Shown: positions 32,897 through 41,252 of the stretch, piece after piece
Numbering within the stretch: position 1 is the stretch's first letter
Layout of the letters: each line of letters begins with the position of its first letter
Source: Herbiconiux oxytropis
GTDB taxonomy: Bacteria; Actinomycetota; Actinomycetes; Actinomycetales; Microbacteriaceae
Direction: 5' to 3'
NCBI RefSeq assembly: GCF_024979315.1
Contig: NZ_JANLCK010000011.1
Coordinates: 47,873 to 111,872 of the forward strand
DNA length: 64,000 nt
Notes under the pieces: generated by a model
The model's input: the letters and a program-made list of their open reading frames with translations, nothing else
What the model was told of the DNA's origin: nothing
Databases searched by the model: none
Translations under genes and position numbers: made by a program

Positions 32897-33882
32897 GAGG
32901 TGGTCCTTCCGGAACGACTGATGAGGGCGCCGACCACGACGGCGACGAGGAGCACGCCCCCGTAGAAGAGGCCGAGCCACTGGGCGGGCACCTTGAGCAC
33001 GGTCAGCAGCGACTGCACGAGGAAGATGGAGCCGGCGCCGAGGAGCGACCCGAGGAGTCCTCCTCGCCCGCCGAGGAGGGTCGTGCCGCCGAGGGCGACG
33101 CTGGCGATGGCGAGCAGGGTGTACGCGGTCGACTGGCCGGGGTCGGCCACGTGCACGACCGAGAGCAGGGCGAACGAGCCGAGCCCGGCGATCGCGCCGC
33201 CGAGGGCGAACGCCGCGATGCGCACCGAGCGCACCCCCACGCCGCTCGAGAGCGCCGTGGCGTCGTTGCCGCCCACGGCGAACAGCTGCCGGCCGAAGAG
33301 CGTGCGCGAGAGCACGGCCCACGCGATCACGGGCACGAGGATGAGCACGAGGGCGCCGGGGAAGCCGGCGATGCCGGTGTCGATCTCCCCCACCCAGTTG
33401 TCGCCGATCCCCACCGTGCTCGGCGAGATGCGGAGGCTGAGGCCCGCGAGCACGAAGTACATCGCGAGCGTCACGACCACCGCGGGGATGCGCAGGAGCA
33501 CCGTGAGCAACCCGTTCACGAGGCCGACGGCCGCGCCCAGCAGGAGGATGAGGGGCACGCTCGGCCAGCCGCCGAGCCCGAGCGGGATCAGCCAGGTGGC
33601 GAACACCATCGAGCAGAACGTCATGAGCGGACTGATCGAGAGGTCGATCCCGCCGCGGCCGGCGAGGATGGCCGGGGTGCTCGCCATGGCCGCCAGGGCC
33701 AGGGGCGCGAACACCGCGACCTGCTGCACCCAGCCGAAGTCGCGCTGCACAAGCAGGTTCGTGATGAGCAGGGCGAGGAAGAGGGCGAGCGCGAACGCGA
33801 AGTAGTACTTGCGCAGAAGCAGCCGGAAGCGGGTGCCCGCGGTGGGGGCCTGGCGGGTGTCCGCCGTCTGGGTGATCGTCAT
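32893..33882 (-). CDS. ABC transporter permease, sugar (ribose/xylose) type
   Basis: A 329-residue RbsC-type permease, the second of the pair. Segments of note are FAPLALAAMASTPAILAGRGGIDLSISPLMTF, SRTLFGRQLFAVGGNDATALSSGVGV (ATPase-coupling EAA-like loop) and ASVALGGTTLLGGRGGLLGSLLGAGSIFLVQ. Nine or so hydrophobic segments are visible. The ATG overlaps the ATPase stop by four bases (ATGA), and its own TGA overlaps the next permease in the same way. Confidence 0.9.
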   Translation of the reverse strand: MTITQTADTRQAPTAGTRFRLLLRKYYFAFALALFLALLITNLLVQRDFGWVQQVAVFAPLALAAMASTPAILAGRGGIDLSISPLMTFCSMVFATWLIPLGLGGWPSVPLILLLGAAVGLVNGLLTVLLRIPAVVVTLAMYFVLAGLSLRISPSTVGIGDNWVGEIDTGIAGFPGALVLILVPVIAWAVLSRTLFGRQLFAVGGNDATALSSGVGVRSVRIAAFALGGAIAGLGSFALLSVVHVADPGQSTAYTLLAIASVALGGTTLLGGRGGLLGSLLGAGSIFLVQSLLTVLKVPAQWLGLFYGGVLLVAVVVGALISRSGRTTS

Positions 33883-35501
33883 GACGCCTGCCTCTCGTTG
33901 TCGGCCGAAGCTGTGCCGGTCGAAGCTGTGCCGGTCGAAGCTGTGCGGGTCGAAGCTGTGCCGGTCGAATCCGTGCTGCTCTGGCCGCCGAAGAAGCTCG
34001 CGACCAGGCGTTCCCGGGTCAGCTCGGCCCGCGACAGCTCGGCCGCGAGCTCGCCCTCACGGAACACGAGCACGCGATCCATCAGCTCCAGATGCTCGTC
34101 GACCTCCGTCGAGAGCATCACCACGGCGAGGCCCTCCTTGGCGAGCACGTCGAGCAGCGTGTAGAGGTCGCGCTTGGCGTTGACGTCGATGCCCCGGGTG
34201 GGGTCGTTGAGAATGAGGATCCGCGGATGCGCCGCGAGCCAGCGGGCGATCGTCACCTTCTGCTGGTTGCCGCCGCTCAGCGTCGTGATCGCGTCCCCGC
34301 CGCGACCGATCTTGATCTTCAGCAGGTCGAGGTACTCGGCGAACCGCGTGCTGCTGCTCCGCTCCGAGAGGAACGGACCGCGCCGGTCCTCCTGCGCGGT
34401 CGCGATGGCGAAGTTCTCGACGATCGACATCCACTCGAAGATCGACTCGGCTCGGCGCTCGCGCGGCACGTAGGCGATGCCGAGCCGGGAGGCCCCGCGG
34501 TGGCTGCGCACGACGTGGCGCGCGGATCCGTCGACCCGCTCGACCTCGCCCTCCACCGGCTCGAGACCGGCGAGGGCCTTGAGGAAGACGTCCTGGCCGT
34601 GCCCCTCGAGGCCGGCCACTCCCACCACCTCGCCCGCGCGGAGGCTGAGGCCGAACGGCCGGGCGCCCGGCCGGAGCGCGAGCTCCCGCGCCTCGAGCAC
34701 CACGGCCGAGTCGGCGGAGGCCACGGGCTCACGCCCCTCGCGGGCGGCCTGCTCGGCCGCCCCCGTCATCATCTGCACGAGGATCTCGGGGTTCCACTCC
34801 CCGCGAGCGAGCGTGCCCACGGTCGATCCGGAGCGCATGACCGTGATCCGGTCGCCGATCTCGTCGATCTCGTCCATCCGGTGCGTGATCAGGATGGTCG
34901 AGGCCCCTTCGGCGGCCCGTCGCCTGACCATCCCGAACAGCCGGCTCCTGGTCGAGAAGTCCAGAGCGCTCGTGGCCTCGTCGAGGATGAGCAGCTTCGG
35001 CTCCCGGATGAGCGAGCGGGCGATGCTGCAGGCCTGCCGTTCGCTGAGCGAGAGGTCGCCGACCTCGTCGTCGAGCGCGGGTGGGTGCTCGAGCAGCTCG
35101 GCGAGCACGGCCCTCGCCCGGCGGCGCTTCTCCGCCTGGCGCACCCGGTTCGACACGCTCTCGAGCCCGATCCAGATGTTGTCGAGCACGCTCCGCGTGT
35201 CGACCGTGAGCACCTCCTGGAAGACCGTGGCGATGCCGGCGGCCTGCGCCGCCCGGGGCGTGGGGAAGAACCGCGCGGGCGAGCCGGCGACCTCGAGAGA
35301 CCCCGCTCCTGGCTGGTGCACGCCGCTCAGGATCTTCACGAGCGTCGACTTGCCCGATCCGTTCTCCCCCACGATCGCATGCACCTCACCCGGCAGCACC
35401 TGCAGGGTCGCGTCGACGATCGCCCGCGTGGGGCCGAACGACTTCGCGAGGTTCGAGACGCTCACCACCGGCGGCCCACCGAGCTCGGCCATGGTCGTCA
35501 C
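33879..35501 (-). CDS. Sugar ABC transporter ATP-binding protein (duplicated ATPase)
   Basis: A 540-residue protein with two fused ABC domains, as in RbsA/XylG. Domain 1 has GENGSGKSTLVKIL (Walker A), LSLSERQACSIARSL (signature) and LLILDEATSALD (Walker B). Domain 2 lacks a canonical Walker A (VAGLEGHGQDVFLKAL), as is usual in this family, but has TLSGGNQQKVTIARWL and ILILNDPTRGIDV. The last 30 residues are a low-complexity tail of STGTA-type repeats encoded by 15-base tandem repeats. The GTG overlaps the binding-protein stop by four bases; an ATG nine bases later is the alternative start. Confidence 0.92.
   Translation of the reverse strand: MTTMAELGGPPVVSVSNLAKSFGPTRAIVDATLQVLPGEVHAIVGENGSGKSTLVKILSGVHQPGAGSLEVAGSPARFFPTPRAAQAAGIATVFQEVLTVDTRSVLDNIWIGLESVSNRVRQAEKRRRARAVLAELLEHPPALDDEVGDLSLSERQACSIARSLIREPKLLILDEATSALDFSTRSRLFGMVRRRAAEGASTILITHRMDEIDEIGDRITVMRSGSTVGTLARGEWNPEILVQMMTGAAEQAAREGREPVASADSAVVLEARELALRPGARPFGLSLRAGEVVGVAGLEGHGQDVFLKALAGLEPVEGEVERVDGSARHVVRSHRGASRLGIAYVPRERRAESIFEWMSIVENFAIATAQEDRRGPFLSERSSSTRFAEYLDLLKIKIGRGGDAITTLSGGNQQKVTIARWLAAHPRILILNDPTRGIDVNAKRDLYTLLDVLAKEGLAVVMLSTEVDEHLELMDRVLVFREGELAAELSRAELTRERLVASFFGGQSSTDSTGTASTRTASTGTASTGTASADNERQAS
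33902..33976. repeat. 15-base tandem repeat at the 3' end of the ABC ATPase gene
   Basis: Five units of 15 bases (consensus CGGTCGAAGCTGTGC on the plus strand) run from 33902 to 33976; units two and three are identical and the others differ at one to three positions. Being a multiple of three, each unit encodes five residues (STGTA type) on the minus strand, so gain or loss of units keeps the frame. Confidence 0.85.
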
Positions 35502-36790
35502 TCCGCGGTGGCGTCGAACGACAGCTCGGCCGGCGCGGTGAAGAACTCCGACATCACGTCGTCCGGGAACACGTCGCCCTGGATGCCCTCGGCGGAGTTG
35601 ATGTCCCAGCCGTCCTGGTAGTAGTCGTCCACGTTGTCGGGCGTGATCAGCGGCGGAGCGGTGATCATCTCGTTCGTGATCGGCCCCTGGCCGGCGAGCA
35701 CGCGCATGCCCACCCGGAAGGCCGCGTTCAGCTGCGAGGCGCCGCCGCCCACGGTGCCCACGGCGTAGTAGCCGTCCGGGGCGTTGTCATGCAGGTAGGC
35801 GATGTCTCCGGCACTCGCGGTGTTCATCGTCACGGGAGGGACCGTGCGTCCGGACTGCTCGAAGGCCGTGATCACACCGGTCGCCATGGCGTTCAGCTGC
35901 ACCACGGCCGACACCTCGGCGGGGTTCGCGGTGAGCCACGAGAGCGTCTCGGTCTTGGCCGTGGGCGTCACGTAGCCGCCCTCGATCTCGCCGGCGATCT
36001 TCGCATCCGGGCACAGCGCGATGGTGGCCTTGGCCGCCTCGTAGCCCTGCTGGTCGATCGGGAAGCTCGAGATGCCGTGCACCATGAGCACGTTGCCGGA
36101 TCCGCCGGTCTCCTTGAGCACGTCGGCGGTCGGCTGCGCCACGTTGAGGAACGGGTTCTGGTAGACGTTGATGGCGTACTTCGACGGGATCGAGCCGGCG
36201 TAGACGACCGTGACGACGCCCTGGGCGCCCGCCTCGTCCACAGCCGGGGCGAGCGCCTCGCCCGAGAGCGGGACGATCACGATGAGCTTGGCGCCCTGGC
36301 GCACCTGGTCCTGGTAGCCGGCCACCTGGGCGGCGGGCGACTGCGCTGCCACGTCGGCGGCCCAGTAGTTCACGGCCTCGGGCGTGGTCAGTCCCGCCTC
36401 GCTCGAGAGCTCGACCAGCCGCCCGAACTCGGTGATCGACTCGTCGGTGAAGGAGTTGGCGTTCGAGCCGAGCGAGAGGCCTACCGGCACCGCCTCGCCG
36501 AAACCCGTGAAGTCGGCGAACTCGCTCGTCTCGACCGGGGCGGGATAGCCGTTGTAGCCGGCCTGGGTCTCGGGCGTGAGTCCCGCGACGATGCCCTCCG
36601 GGTCCTGCGGCGGCACCTCGGGAAGCGTCCCGCAGTCGCCGGATGCCGTGGCCGAGCCGCCGGACGACCCGGATCCGGAGCCCCCGGCGTCGCCGCCCGC
36701 GCAGCCGCCGAGTCCGACGACGACCGCGCCGACCGCGGCGAGGGCAAGGGCCGGTCGCAGCATGCGGCCGCGCGTGAAAGTGGTTCGCAT
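35498..36790 (-). CDS. Sugar ABC transporter substrate-binding lipoprotein
   Basis: A 430-residue exported binding protein. The signal peptide MRTTFTRGRMLRPALALAAVGAVVVGLGGC ends in lipobox GLGGC, followed by a Gly/Ser-rich spacer. The mature domain is a type-1 periplasmic binding protein fold (VGLSLGSNANSFTDES, LIVIVPLSGEALAPAVDEAGAQGVVTVVY, AVVQLNAMATGVITAFEQSG) of the ribose/rhizopine kind. GAGGAG lies eight bases before the ATG at 36790, which decides against two in-frame starts upstream. First gene of the six-gene importer/oxidoreductase operon. Confidence 0.9.
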   Translation of the reverse strand: MRTTFTRGRMLRPALALAAVGAVVVGLGGCAGGDAGGSGSGSSGGSATASGDCGTLPEVPPQDPEGIVAGLTPETQAGYNGYPAPVETSEFADFTGFGEAVPVGLSLGSNANSFTDESITEFGRLVELSSEAGLTTPEAVNYWAADVAAQSPAAQVAGYQDQVRQGAKLIVIVPLSGEALAPAVDEAGAQGVVTVVYAGSIPSKYAINVYQNPFLNVAQPTADVLKETGGSGNVLMVHGISSFPIDQQGYEAAKATIALCPDAKIAGEIEGGYVTPTAKTETLSWLTANPAEVSAVVQLNAMATGVITAFEQSGRTVPPVTMNTASAGDIAYLHDNAPDGYYAVGTVGGGASQLNAAFRVGMRVLAGQGPITNEMITAPPLITPDNVDDYYQDGWDINSAEGIQGDVFPDDVMSEFFTAPAELSFDATAE

Positions 36791-36967
36791 AGTGTCACTC
36801 CTCATCGAGTCACCCGTCGCCAGTGAGCGGGTGGGCTCCATAGGACCACATCGTCAGACGGGATTACTATCGGTCGAACAACGTATTTTCGAGGGAAGTA
36901 CCGCTGACGCGCCGATGAACTCACCGTCCGTCACGGCTTCGCCCGTGTCGAAGGAGACACCGGAACC
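36791..36967. promoter_or_regulatory. Divergent control region, importer operon / LysR gene
   Basis: This 177-base gap separates the binding-protein gene from a divergent LysR gene, the usual arrangement for a regulator and its target. It contains the most AT-rich patch of this part of the window (36865-36900, around GGATTACTATCGG and CGTATTTTCG), where promoters and the regulator site probably lie. I could not assign exact -35/-10 boxes or a single LysR box. Confidence 0.5.
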
Positions 36968-37897
36968 ATGCACCTGACGAACCTCAACCTGCGCCAGCTC
37001 GAGTACTTCGTCGCCATCGCCGACGCCGGGTCGATCGCGCTCGCCGCAACCCATCTGCACGTCTCGCAGTCCGCGGTGGCCGCGACCCTCACCGCGCTCG
37101 AGCGCGCACTCGACGTGCAGCTGTGCACCCGCCGCCGCTCGCACGGCATCACCCTGACCTCGAGCGGGCGTCTCCTGCGCGAGCGGGCTCGCGAGCTCCT
37201 CCACGAGACGGCCGACATCGAGCAGGAGGTCAGCGGCCGGCGGGCGCCGCTCTCGGGGACCGTGGTGGTGGGCTGCGGCGAGGAGCTCGCGCCCACCGTG
37301 CTGCCGCCGATCCTGCAGGATCTCGCCGTCGTGCATCCCGCCCTCACGATCGAGGTCGAGATCGCCCTCGAGGAGTCGTTCTGGCCGCGGGTGGCCACGG
37401 GCGAGGTCGACCTCGCCGTGAGCCTCGACCACCGCCTGCCCGCCGAGCTCACGAGCGTGCGGCTGAAGCCCATGCCCGTGCAGGTGGTGCTGCCGCGCGC
37501 GCACCCGCTGGCCGCGAAGGAACGGGTCGAGATGCGCGACCTCGCCGACGAGGACTTCATCATGCTCACCACCGAGCCCGGTGCCACGCACGCGTACTCG
37601 ATGTTCAATCGCGCAGGCATCAAGCCGCGCATCGCCTTCCGCTCCCCCACGTTCGAGCTCGCACGGTCGCTCGTGGGGCGGGGTCTCGGCTACACGATCC
37701 ACATCCAGCAGCCGGCGGGCGACACGAGCTACGAGGGCTGCCCGCTCGCGGTGCGGCCGCTCGAGACCGGGCTGCCGCTCGAGTACGTCACGGTGGCGTG
37801 GTCGGCGCGCATCCGGCCGTCGCCCCGCACGCAGGCGGTCATCGACGCGGCGCGGCGGGCGTGGCCGGAAGGCGGCACCGGCACCGGCACTCTCTAG
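36968..37897 (+). CDS. LysR-family transcriptional regulator
   Basis: A 309-residue regulator with an N-terminal winged helix (LRQLEYFVAIADAGSIALAATHLHVSQSAVAATLTALERAL, about 8-48) and a LysR substrate-binding domain (about 90-300). AAGGAGA and ACCGG precede the ATG. It diverges from the importer-GMC operon, so it is the likely regulator of that operon, sensing its substrate or a product. Its TAG is half of a CTAG palindrome that also supplies the stop of the convergent LysR gene. Confidence 0.92.
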   Translation: MHLTNLNLRQLEYFVAIADAGSIALAATHLHVSQSAVAATLTALERALDVQLCTRRRSHGITLTSSGRLLRERARELLHETADIEQEVSGRRAPLSGTVVVGCGEELAPTVLPPILQDLAVVHPALTIEVEIALEESFWPRVATGEVDLAVSLDHRLPAELTSVRLKPMPVQVVLPRAHPLAAKERVEMRDLADEDFIMLTTEPGATHAYSMFNRAGIKPRIAFRSPTFELARSLVGRGLGYTIHIQQPAGDTSYEGCPLAVRPLETGLPLEYVTVAWSARIRPSPRTQAVIDAARRAWPEGGTGTGTL

Positions 37898-38760
37898 GCT
37901 CCGGGTGCGCCGGTGCCTCCCGTGATGGTCTCGAGCAGCGCTCGGGCGGCGGCCGTCACCCGCGGTCCCGTCACCACGCCGATCCGCCACTCGGGCGCAT
38001 CCACCAGCGCGATGCGCCGGAGCCCCGGCCGCCCTTCGACCATGCGCTCGGGCACGATCATGAGCCCGAGGCCGGAGGCCACGAGTTCGGCGGCCACCCC
38101 GAGGTCGTTGACCTCGCACGTCGTCGTGCGCTGAGCTCCTGCCGCGGCGAAGGCGTCGTCGACCACGCGGCGAAGCGCCCACTCCGGTGCCACGTCGACG
38201 AAGTCCCGGCCGTCCAGGTCGGCGATCCGCACGGGCCCCTCGATCTCGTCGTCCTCGGCCGTCACGAGCATCATGGGCTCGCGATGCAGTCCGTGCGAGC
38301 GGCCGGGGCGGGCGTCCGGCGGAAGGGGCACGACGCCGAGATCGAGCCGACCCCGGTCGACGTCGTCGAGGATCGTCGCCACCGGCGCCTGCCTGAGTCG
38401 CAGAGCGACGAGCGGATGCGCGGCCCGCATGGCCCTGATCGACTGGCCCATGCCGGTCCAGGCTCCCTGGATGACGCCGAGCGAGACCGCTCCGCGCAGT
38501 TCGCGGCTCGGCGACGCGGCGGCGCGCGCCTCGTCGACCAGGCCGAGGATCGCCCGCGCCCGGTCGAGCAGCTCCGCTCCCGCGGGCGTGAGCCGCATGC
38601 GGCGCGTCGTGCGCTCGAACAGCGCCGCGCCGAGTTCGGCCTCGAGCTGACGCACCGAGGTCGAGATCGCGGACTGCACGACATGCTGGCGGCGAGCGGC
38701 GCGGGTGAAGTTGAGCTCGTCGGCGGCGGCCACGAAGTACTCGAGCTGCTTCAGTTCCAC
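37894..38760 (-). CDS. LysR-family transcriptional regulator
   Basis: A 288-residue LysR protein starting at GTG with VELKQLEYFVAAADELNFTRAARRQHVVQSAISTSVRQLEAELG (winged helix) followed by the co-inducer-binding domain. No good ribosome-binding site is visible; starts further upstream would read through the operator region and are rejected. It diverges from an MFS transporter gene, with a LysR-type box between, so it probably controls that transporter and itself. Stop codons of the two convergent LysR genes share the four bases CTAG. Confidence 0.88.
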   Translation of the reverse strand: MELKQLEYFVAAADELNFTRAARRQHVVQSAISTSVRQLEAELGAALFERTTRRMRLTPAGAELLDRARAILGLVDEARAAASPSRELRGAVSLGVIQGAWTGMGQSIRAMRAAHPLVALRLRQAPVATILDDVDRGRLDLGVVPLPPDARPGRSHGLHREPMMLVTAEDDEIEGPVRIADLDGRDFVDVAPEWALRRVVDDAFAAAGAQRTTTCEVNDLGVAAELVASGLGLMIVPERMVEGRPGLRRIALVDAPEWRIGVVTGPRVTAAARALLETITGGTGAPGA

Positions 38761-38769
38761 GGTCGGTGA

Positions 38770-38790
38770 TTCATCTTGTTCATAGATGAA
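38770..38790. promoter_or_regulatory. LysR-type operator (T-N11-A) between lysR and the MFS gene
   Basis: TTCATCT and AGATGAA form a perfect seven-base inverted repeat separated by seven bases. Within it lies the classic T-N11-A motif of LysR boxes. It begins 10 bases upstream of the regulator GTG and overlaps the expected start region of that gene, fitting autoregulation. Confidence 0.65.
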
Positions 38791-38808
38791 ACCTATCGCT
38801 TTCCATCG

Positions 38809-38822
38809 TTCCACAAGTGGAA
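38809..38822. promoter_or_regulatory. 14-base palindrome in the MFS promoter region
   Basis: TTCCAC-AA-GTGGAA is a perfect palindrome 53 bases before the MFS ATG and downstream of a candidate -10 (CTATCG at 38793-38798). It differs in sequence from the LysR box next to it and may be the site of another regulator. Confidence 0.45.
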
Positions 38823-38875
38823 TGGAGGGCGCTGAACGGCGTTGAACCCTCTGTCCGCCCCGACGAGAGAGACCC

Positions 38876-40165
38876 ATGACCGACCTGCGTGAACATCCCG
38901 ACACCCGCCCGACGCCCGCCGTCGCCGGCCCGCACGGCACCGGCACCCGCCCCTCCACCGGCATCCGCGCTTCGGACCGTGACCGCACCCGCCGCCGCGC
39001 GGGTGTCGGCTTCTGGGGCGTGGCCTACACCTTCGTCGCGATCATGGCCTTCTCCACGGTGCCCACGCCCCTGTATCCGCTCTACGAGCAGGCGGGCGGC
39101 TTCGGCTCGAGCACCGTGACGGTCATCTTCTCGATGTACGCGCTGGGTGTGCTGCTGAGCCTCTTCCTCGCCGGGCACATCTCCGACTGGTACGGCCGCA
39201 AGCCCCTGCTCTGGAGCTCGCTCGCTGTCGCGCTCGTCTCGACCGCCCTGTTCCTCAGCAGCACCGACCTCGCGGTGCTGCTGATCGCCCGCTTCACCAC
39301 GGGGCTGGCGGTCGGTGTCCTCACCGCAACCGCCACGGCGGCCCTCACGGCCCTGCGGTCGGCGCATCGGCCGGGCGGCGCGCCGGGTGTCGCCGAGACG
39401 GTCGCGGTCTTCGCGAACATCGGCGGTCTCGGCCTCGGGCCGCTCGTCTCCGGTGTCGTGGCGCAGTTCGCACCGGCCCCGCTCGTCTGGCCCTACGTCC
39501 TCTTCGCCATCCTGCTCGTGGCGGCCGTGCCGCTTCTCGTGCTCACGCCCGAGACGGCGGGGCTCCCGGCCAAGACGGTGCGCTACCGCCCGCAGCGCCT
39601 CGCGCTGCACCCCACGCGCCCGGCCGTGCACCTCGCGGCGATCGCGCTCGGTCTCATCAGCTTCAGCGTGTTCGGTGTGTTCTCGTCGCTCGCGCCGCAG
39701 CTGCTCGGCGATGTGTTCGGCATCACCGCCACGGCGCTCACGGGGGCGACGGTCTTCGCGGTCTTCGCCGCAGGGGCCGTGGCGCAGGCGCTGGCGGGCC
39801 GGATCCCACCGCAGCACCGACTGAAGTCGGCTGCGGTCACCCTGTGGGTCGGTCTGGCCCTGGTCGCGGTGCAGCCGTTCCTGCCGAGCTATCCGCTGTT
39901 CGTCGCGGGCGGCATGGTGGCGGGCGTCGGCGCGGGCCTCGCGTTCAAGACCGCGGTGGGCACGATCGTGGCCCTGACGTCGCCGGAGAAGCGGGCGAGC
40001 GCGCTCGCGACGCTCTTCCTGGGTTCGTACATCGGTCTCTCACTCCCTGTGCTCGGTCTGGGCGCGCTGGCACCGGTCATCACGCTGCCGCTCGCGGTGG
40101 CCGCTCTCACGGCGGTCCTCGCCGCGGGCCTGGTGCCGGTGTACCTCACGCTGCGCCGGGGCTGA
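38876..40165 (+). CDS. MFS transporter
   Basis: A 429-residue major facilitator protein with a polar N-terminus of about 40 residues and twelve hydrophobic segments. GHISDWYGRKPLLW after TM2 is the A-motif (G-x-x-x-D-R-x-G-R-R type) and a weaker repeat (GRIPPQHRLKS) follows TM8. TVPTPLYPLYEQ in TM1 is typical of the drug/metabolite exporter branch. GAGAGAG precedes the ATG. Its likely regulator is the divergent LysR gene. The substrate cannot be told. Confidence 0.9.
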   Translation: MTDLREHPDTRPTPAVAGPHGTGTRPSTGIRASDRDRTRRRAGVGFWGVAYTFVAIMAFSTVPTPLYPLYEQAGGFGSSTVTVIFSMYALGVLLSLFLAGHISDWYGRKPLLWSSLAVALVSTALFLSSTDLAVLLIARFTTGLAVGVLTATATAALTALRSAHRPGGAPGVAETVAVFANIGGLGLGPLVSGVVAQFAPAPLVWPYVLFAILLVAAVPLLVLTPETAGLPAKTVRYRPQRLALHPTRPAVHLAAIALGLISFSVFGVFSSLAPQLLGDVFGITATALTGATVFAVFAAGAVAQALAGRIPPQHRLKSAAVTLWVGLALVAVQPFLPSYPLFVAGGMVAGVGAGLAFKTAVGTIVALTSPEKRASALATLFLGSYIGLSLPVLGLGALAPVITLPLAVAALTAVLAAGLVPVYLTLRRG

Positions 40166-40195
40166 GCGGTTGCGGGGGCCCGGCGGTCAGCCCCG
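40157..40195. terminator. Bidirectional terminator-like hairpin
   Basis: CGGGGCTGA (40157-40165) and TCAGCCCCG (40187-40195) are perfect nine-base arms around a 21-base GC-rich loop. The two TGA stop codons of the convergent MFS and exonuclease genes form the loop-side ends of the arms. Confidence 0.55.
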
Positions 40196-41125
40196 CGTGT
40201 CGAGTGCCTTGAGCAGTCGCCCTACGGATCCGCCGAGGTTCCACTCGGTGCCGAGGCGCTCGAGCTCGGCGCGTGCTTCTCCGGTGACGGGTCCGAGCCG
40301 GGCGCCGGCCCCGTCGAGGGAGGGAAGGTCGAGGTCCCGCACCACGCCCACCACGGCGGGCGCCACGGCGAGGTAGTCGCCGGCGGCCTCGAGCTTCGCG
40401 CGCACCCCGGATGAGACGCCGCCGTCGGGGTCGGCGGCGGCCGCCAGGATCCCGTCGAGGGTGCCGTGCCGCCCGAGCAGGGTCGCGGCGGTCTTCTCCC
40501 CGATGCCGGCGACCCCGGGGAGGCCGTCGCTCGTGTCGCCGCGGAGGGTGGCGAAGTCGGCGTACTGCTCGGGCAGCACGCGGTACTTCGCCACCACAGA
40601 GGCGTCGGTCAGCACCTCGAGGTTCTTCATCCCGCGGGCCGTGTAGATCACCCGCACGTCGTGCGAGTCGTCGACGAGCTGGAAGAGGTCGCGGTCGCCG
40701 GTCACGATGTCGACCGGATGCGCCGCGCCGGTCGCGTAGCTGCCGATCACGTCGTCGGCCTCGTGCTCCGCGGCGCCCACGACGGCGATCCCGGCGAGCG
40801 CGAGCACCTCGCGGATCATCGGGATCTGGGCCTCGAGGGCGTCCGGAACCACCTCGTCATCCGGAGCACCGGCCTTCTCGTCGGCCACCCGGTGCGCCTT
40901 GTAGCTGGGGAGGAGGTCGACCCGCCACTGCGGCCGCCAGTCGTCGTCCCAGCACGCCACGACCAGCGCGGCGTCGAACTCCACGGTCAGCCGCGCGATC
41001 ATGTCGAGCAGCCCCCGCACGGCATTCACGGGCGTCCCGTCGGCCCGCCGAATGGTGTCGGGCACCCCATAGAACGCCCGGAAGTACAACGAGGCGGTGT
41101 CGAGCAGCATCAATCGGTCGGCCAT
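40187..41125 (-). CDS. 5'-3' exonuclease (flap nuclease domain)
   Basis: A 312-residue stand-alone nuclease matching the N-terminal domain of DNA polymerase I. MLLDTASLYFRAFYGVPDTIRRADGTPVNAVRGLLDMIARL is the family opening. Acidic metal ligands sit in AAEHEADDVIGSYA and VTGDRDLFQLVDD, and LRGDTSDGLPGVAGIGEKTAATLLGRHG is the helix-hairpin-helix that binds DNA. It removes RNA primers or flaps. The ATG at 41125 (MADRLMLL) is preferred over one 15 bases upstream because it matches the usual family start. Confidence 0.9.
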   Translation of the reverse strand: MADRLMLLDTASLYFRAFYGVPDTIRRADGTPVNAVRGLLDMIARLTVEFDAALVVACWDDDWRPQWRVDLLPSYKAHRVADEKAGAPDDEVVPDALEAQIPMIREVLALAGIAVVGAAEHEADDVIGSYATGAAHPVDIVTGDRDLFQLVDDSHDVRVIYTARGMKNLEVLTDASVVAKYRVLPEQYADFATLRGDTSDGLPGVAGIGEKTAATLLGRHGTLDGILAAAADPDGGVSSGVRAKLEAAGDYLAVAPAVVGVVRDLDLPSLDGAGARLGPVTGEARAELERLGTEWNLGGSVGRLLKALDTRG

Positions 41126-41216
41126 AGCCGATTGTGGCATCTTGGGCGGGGCTGCCGCCCTCCTTCTCTGCGTAGAACCCTCGGCCGACCTCCGCGAGGC
41201 TCTCGCCACGGCAGAA

Positions 41217-41252
41217 GTGTCATGCCCTTCCGGTATAGTTGTGTCATGAAGG
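41217..41252 (+). promoter_or_regulatory. Leaderless promoter and putative autoregulatory site of the antitoxin gene
   Basis: TATAGT (41234-41239) ends six bases before the ATG at 41246. The octamer GTGTCATG occurs twice, at 41217-41224 and 41241-41248, on either side of the -10. CCTTC (41226-41230) and GAAGG (41248-41252) form an inverted repeat around the same box. Such repeats are good candidates for binding by the antitoxin or toxin-antitoxin complex. Confidence 0.55.

Noticed and set aside
33902..33976. Iteron-type origin or regulator sites
   Set aside because: The repeats keep codon phase and lie entirely inside the ATPase coding tail; a coding repeat is the simpler view.
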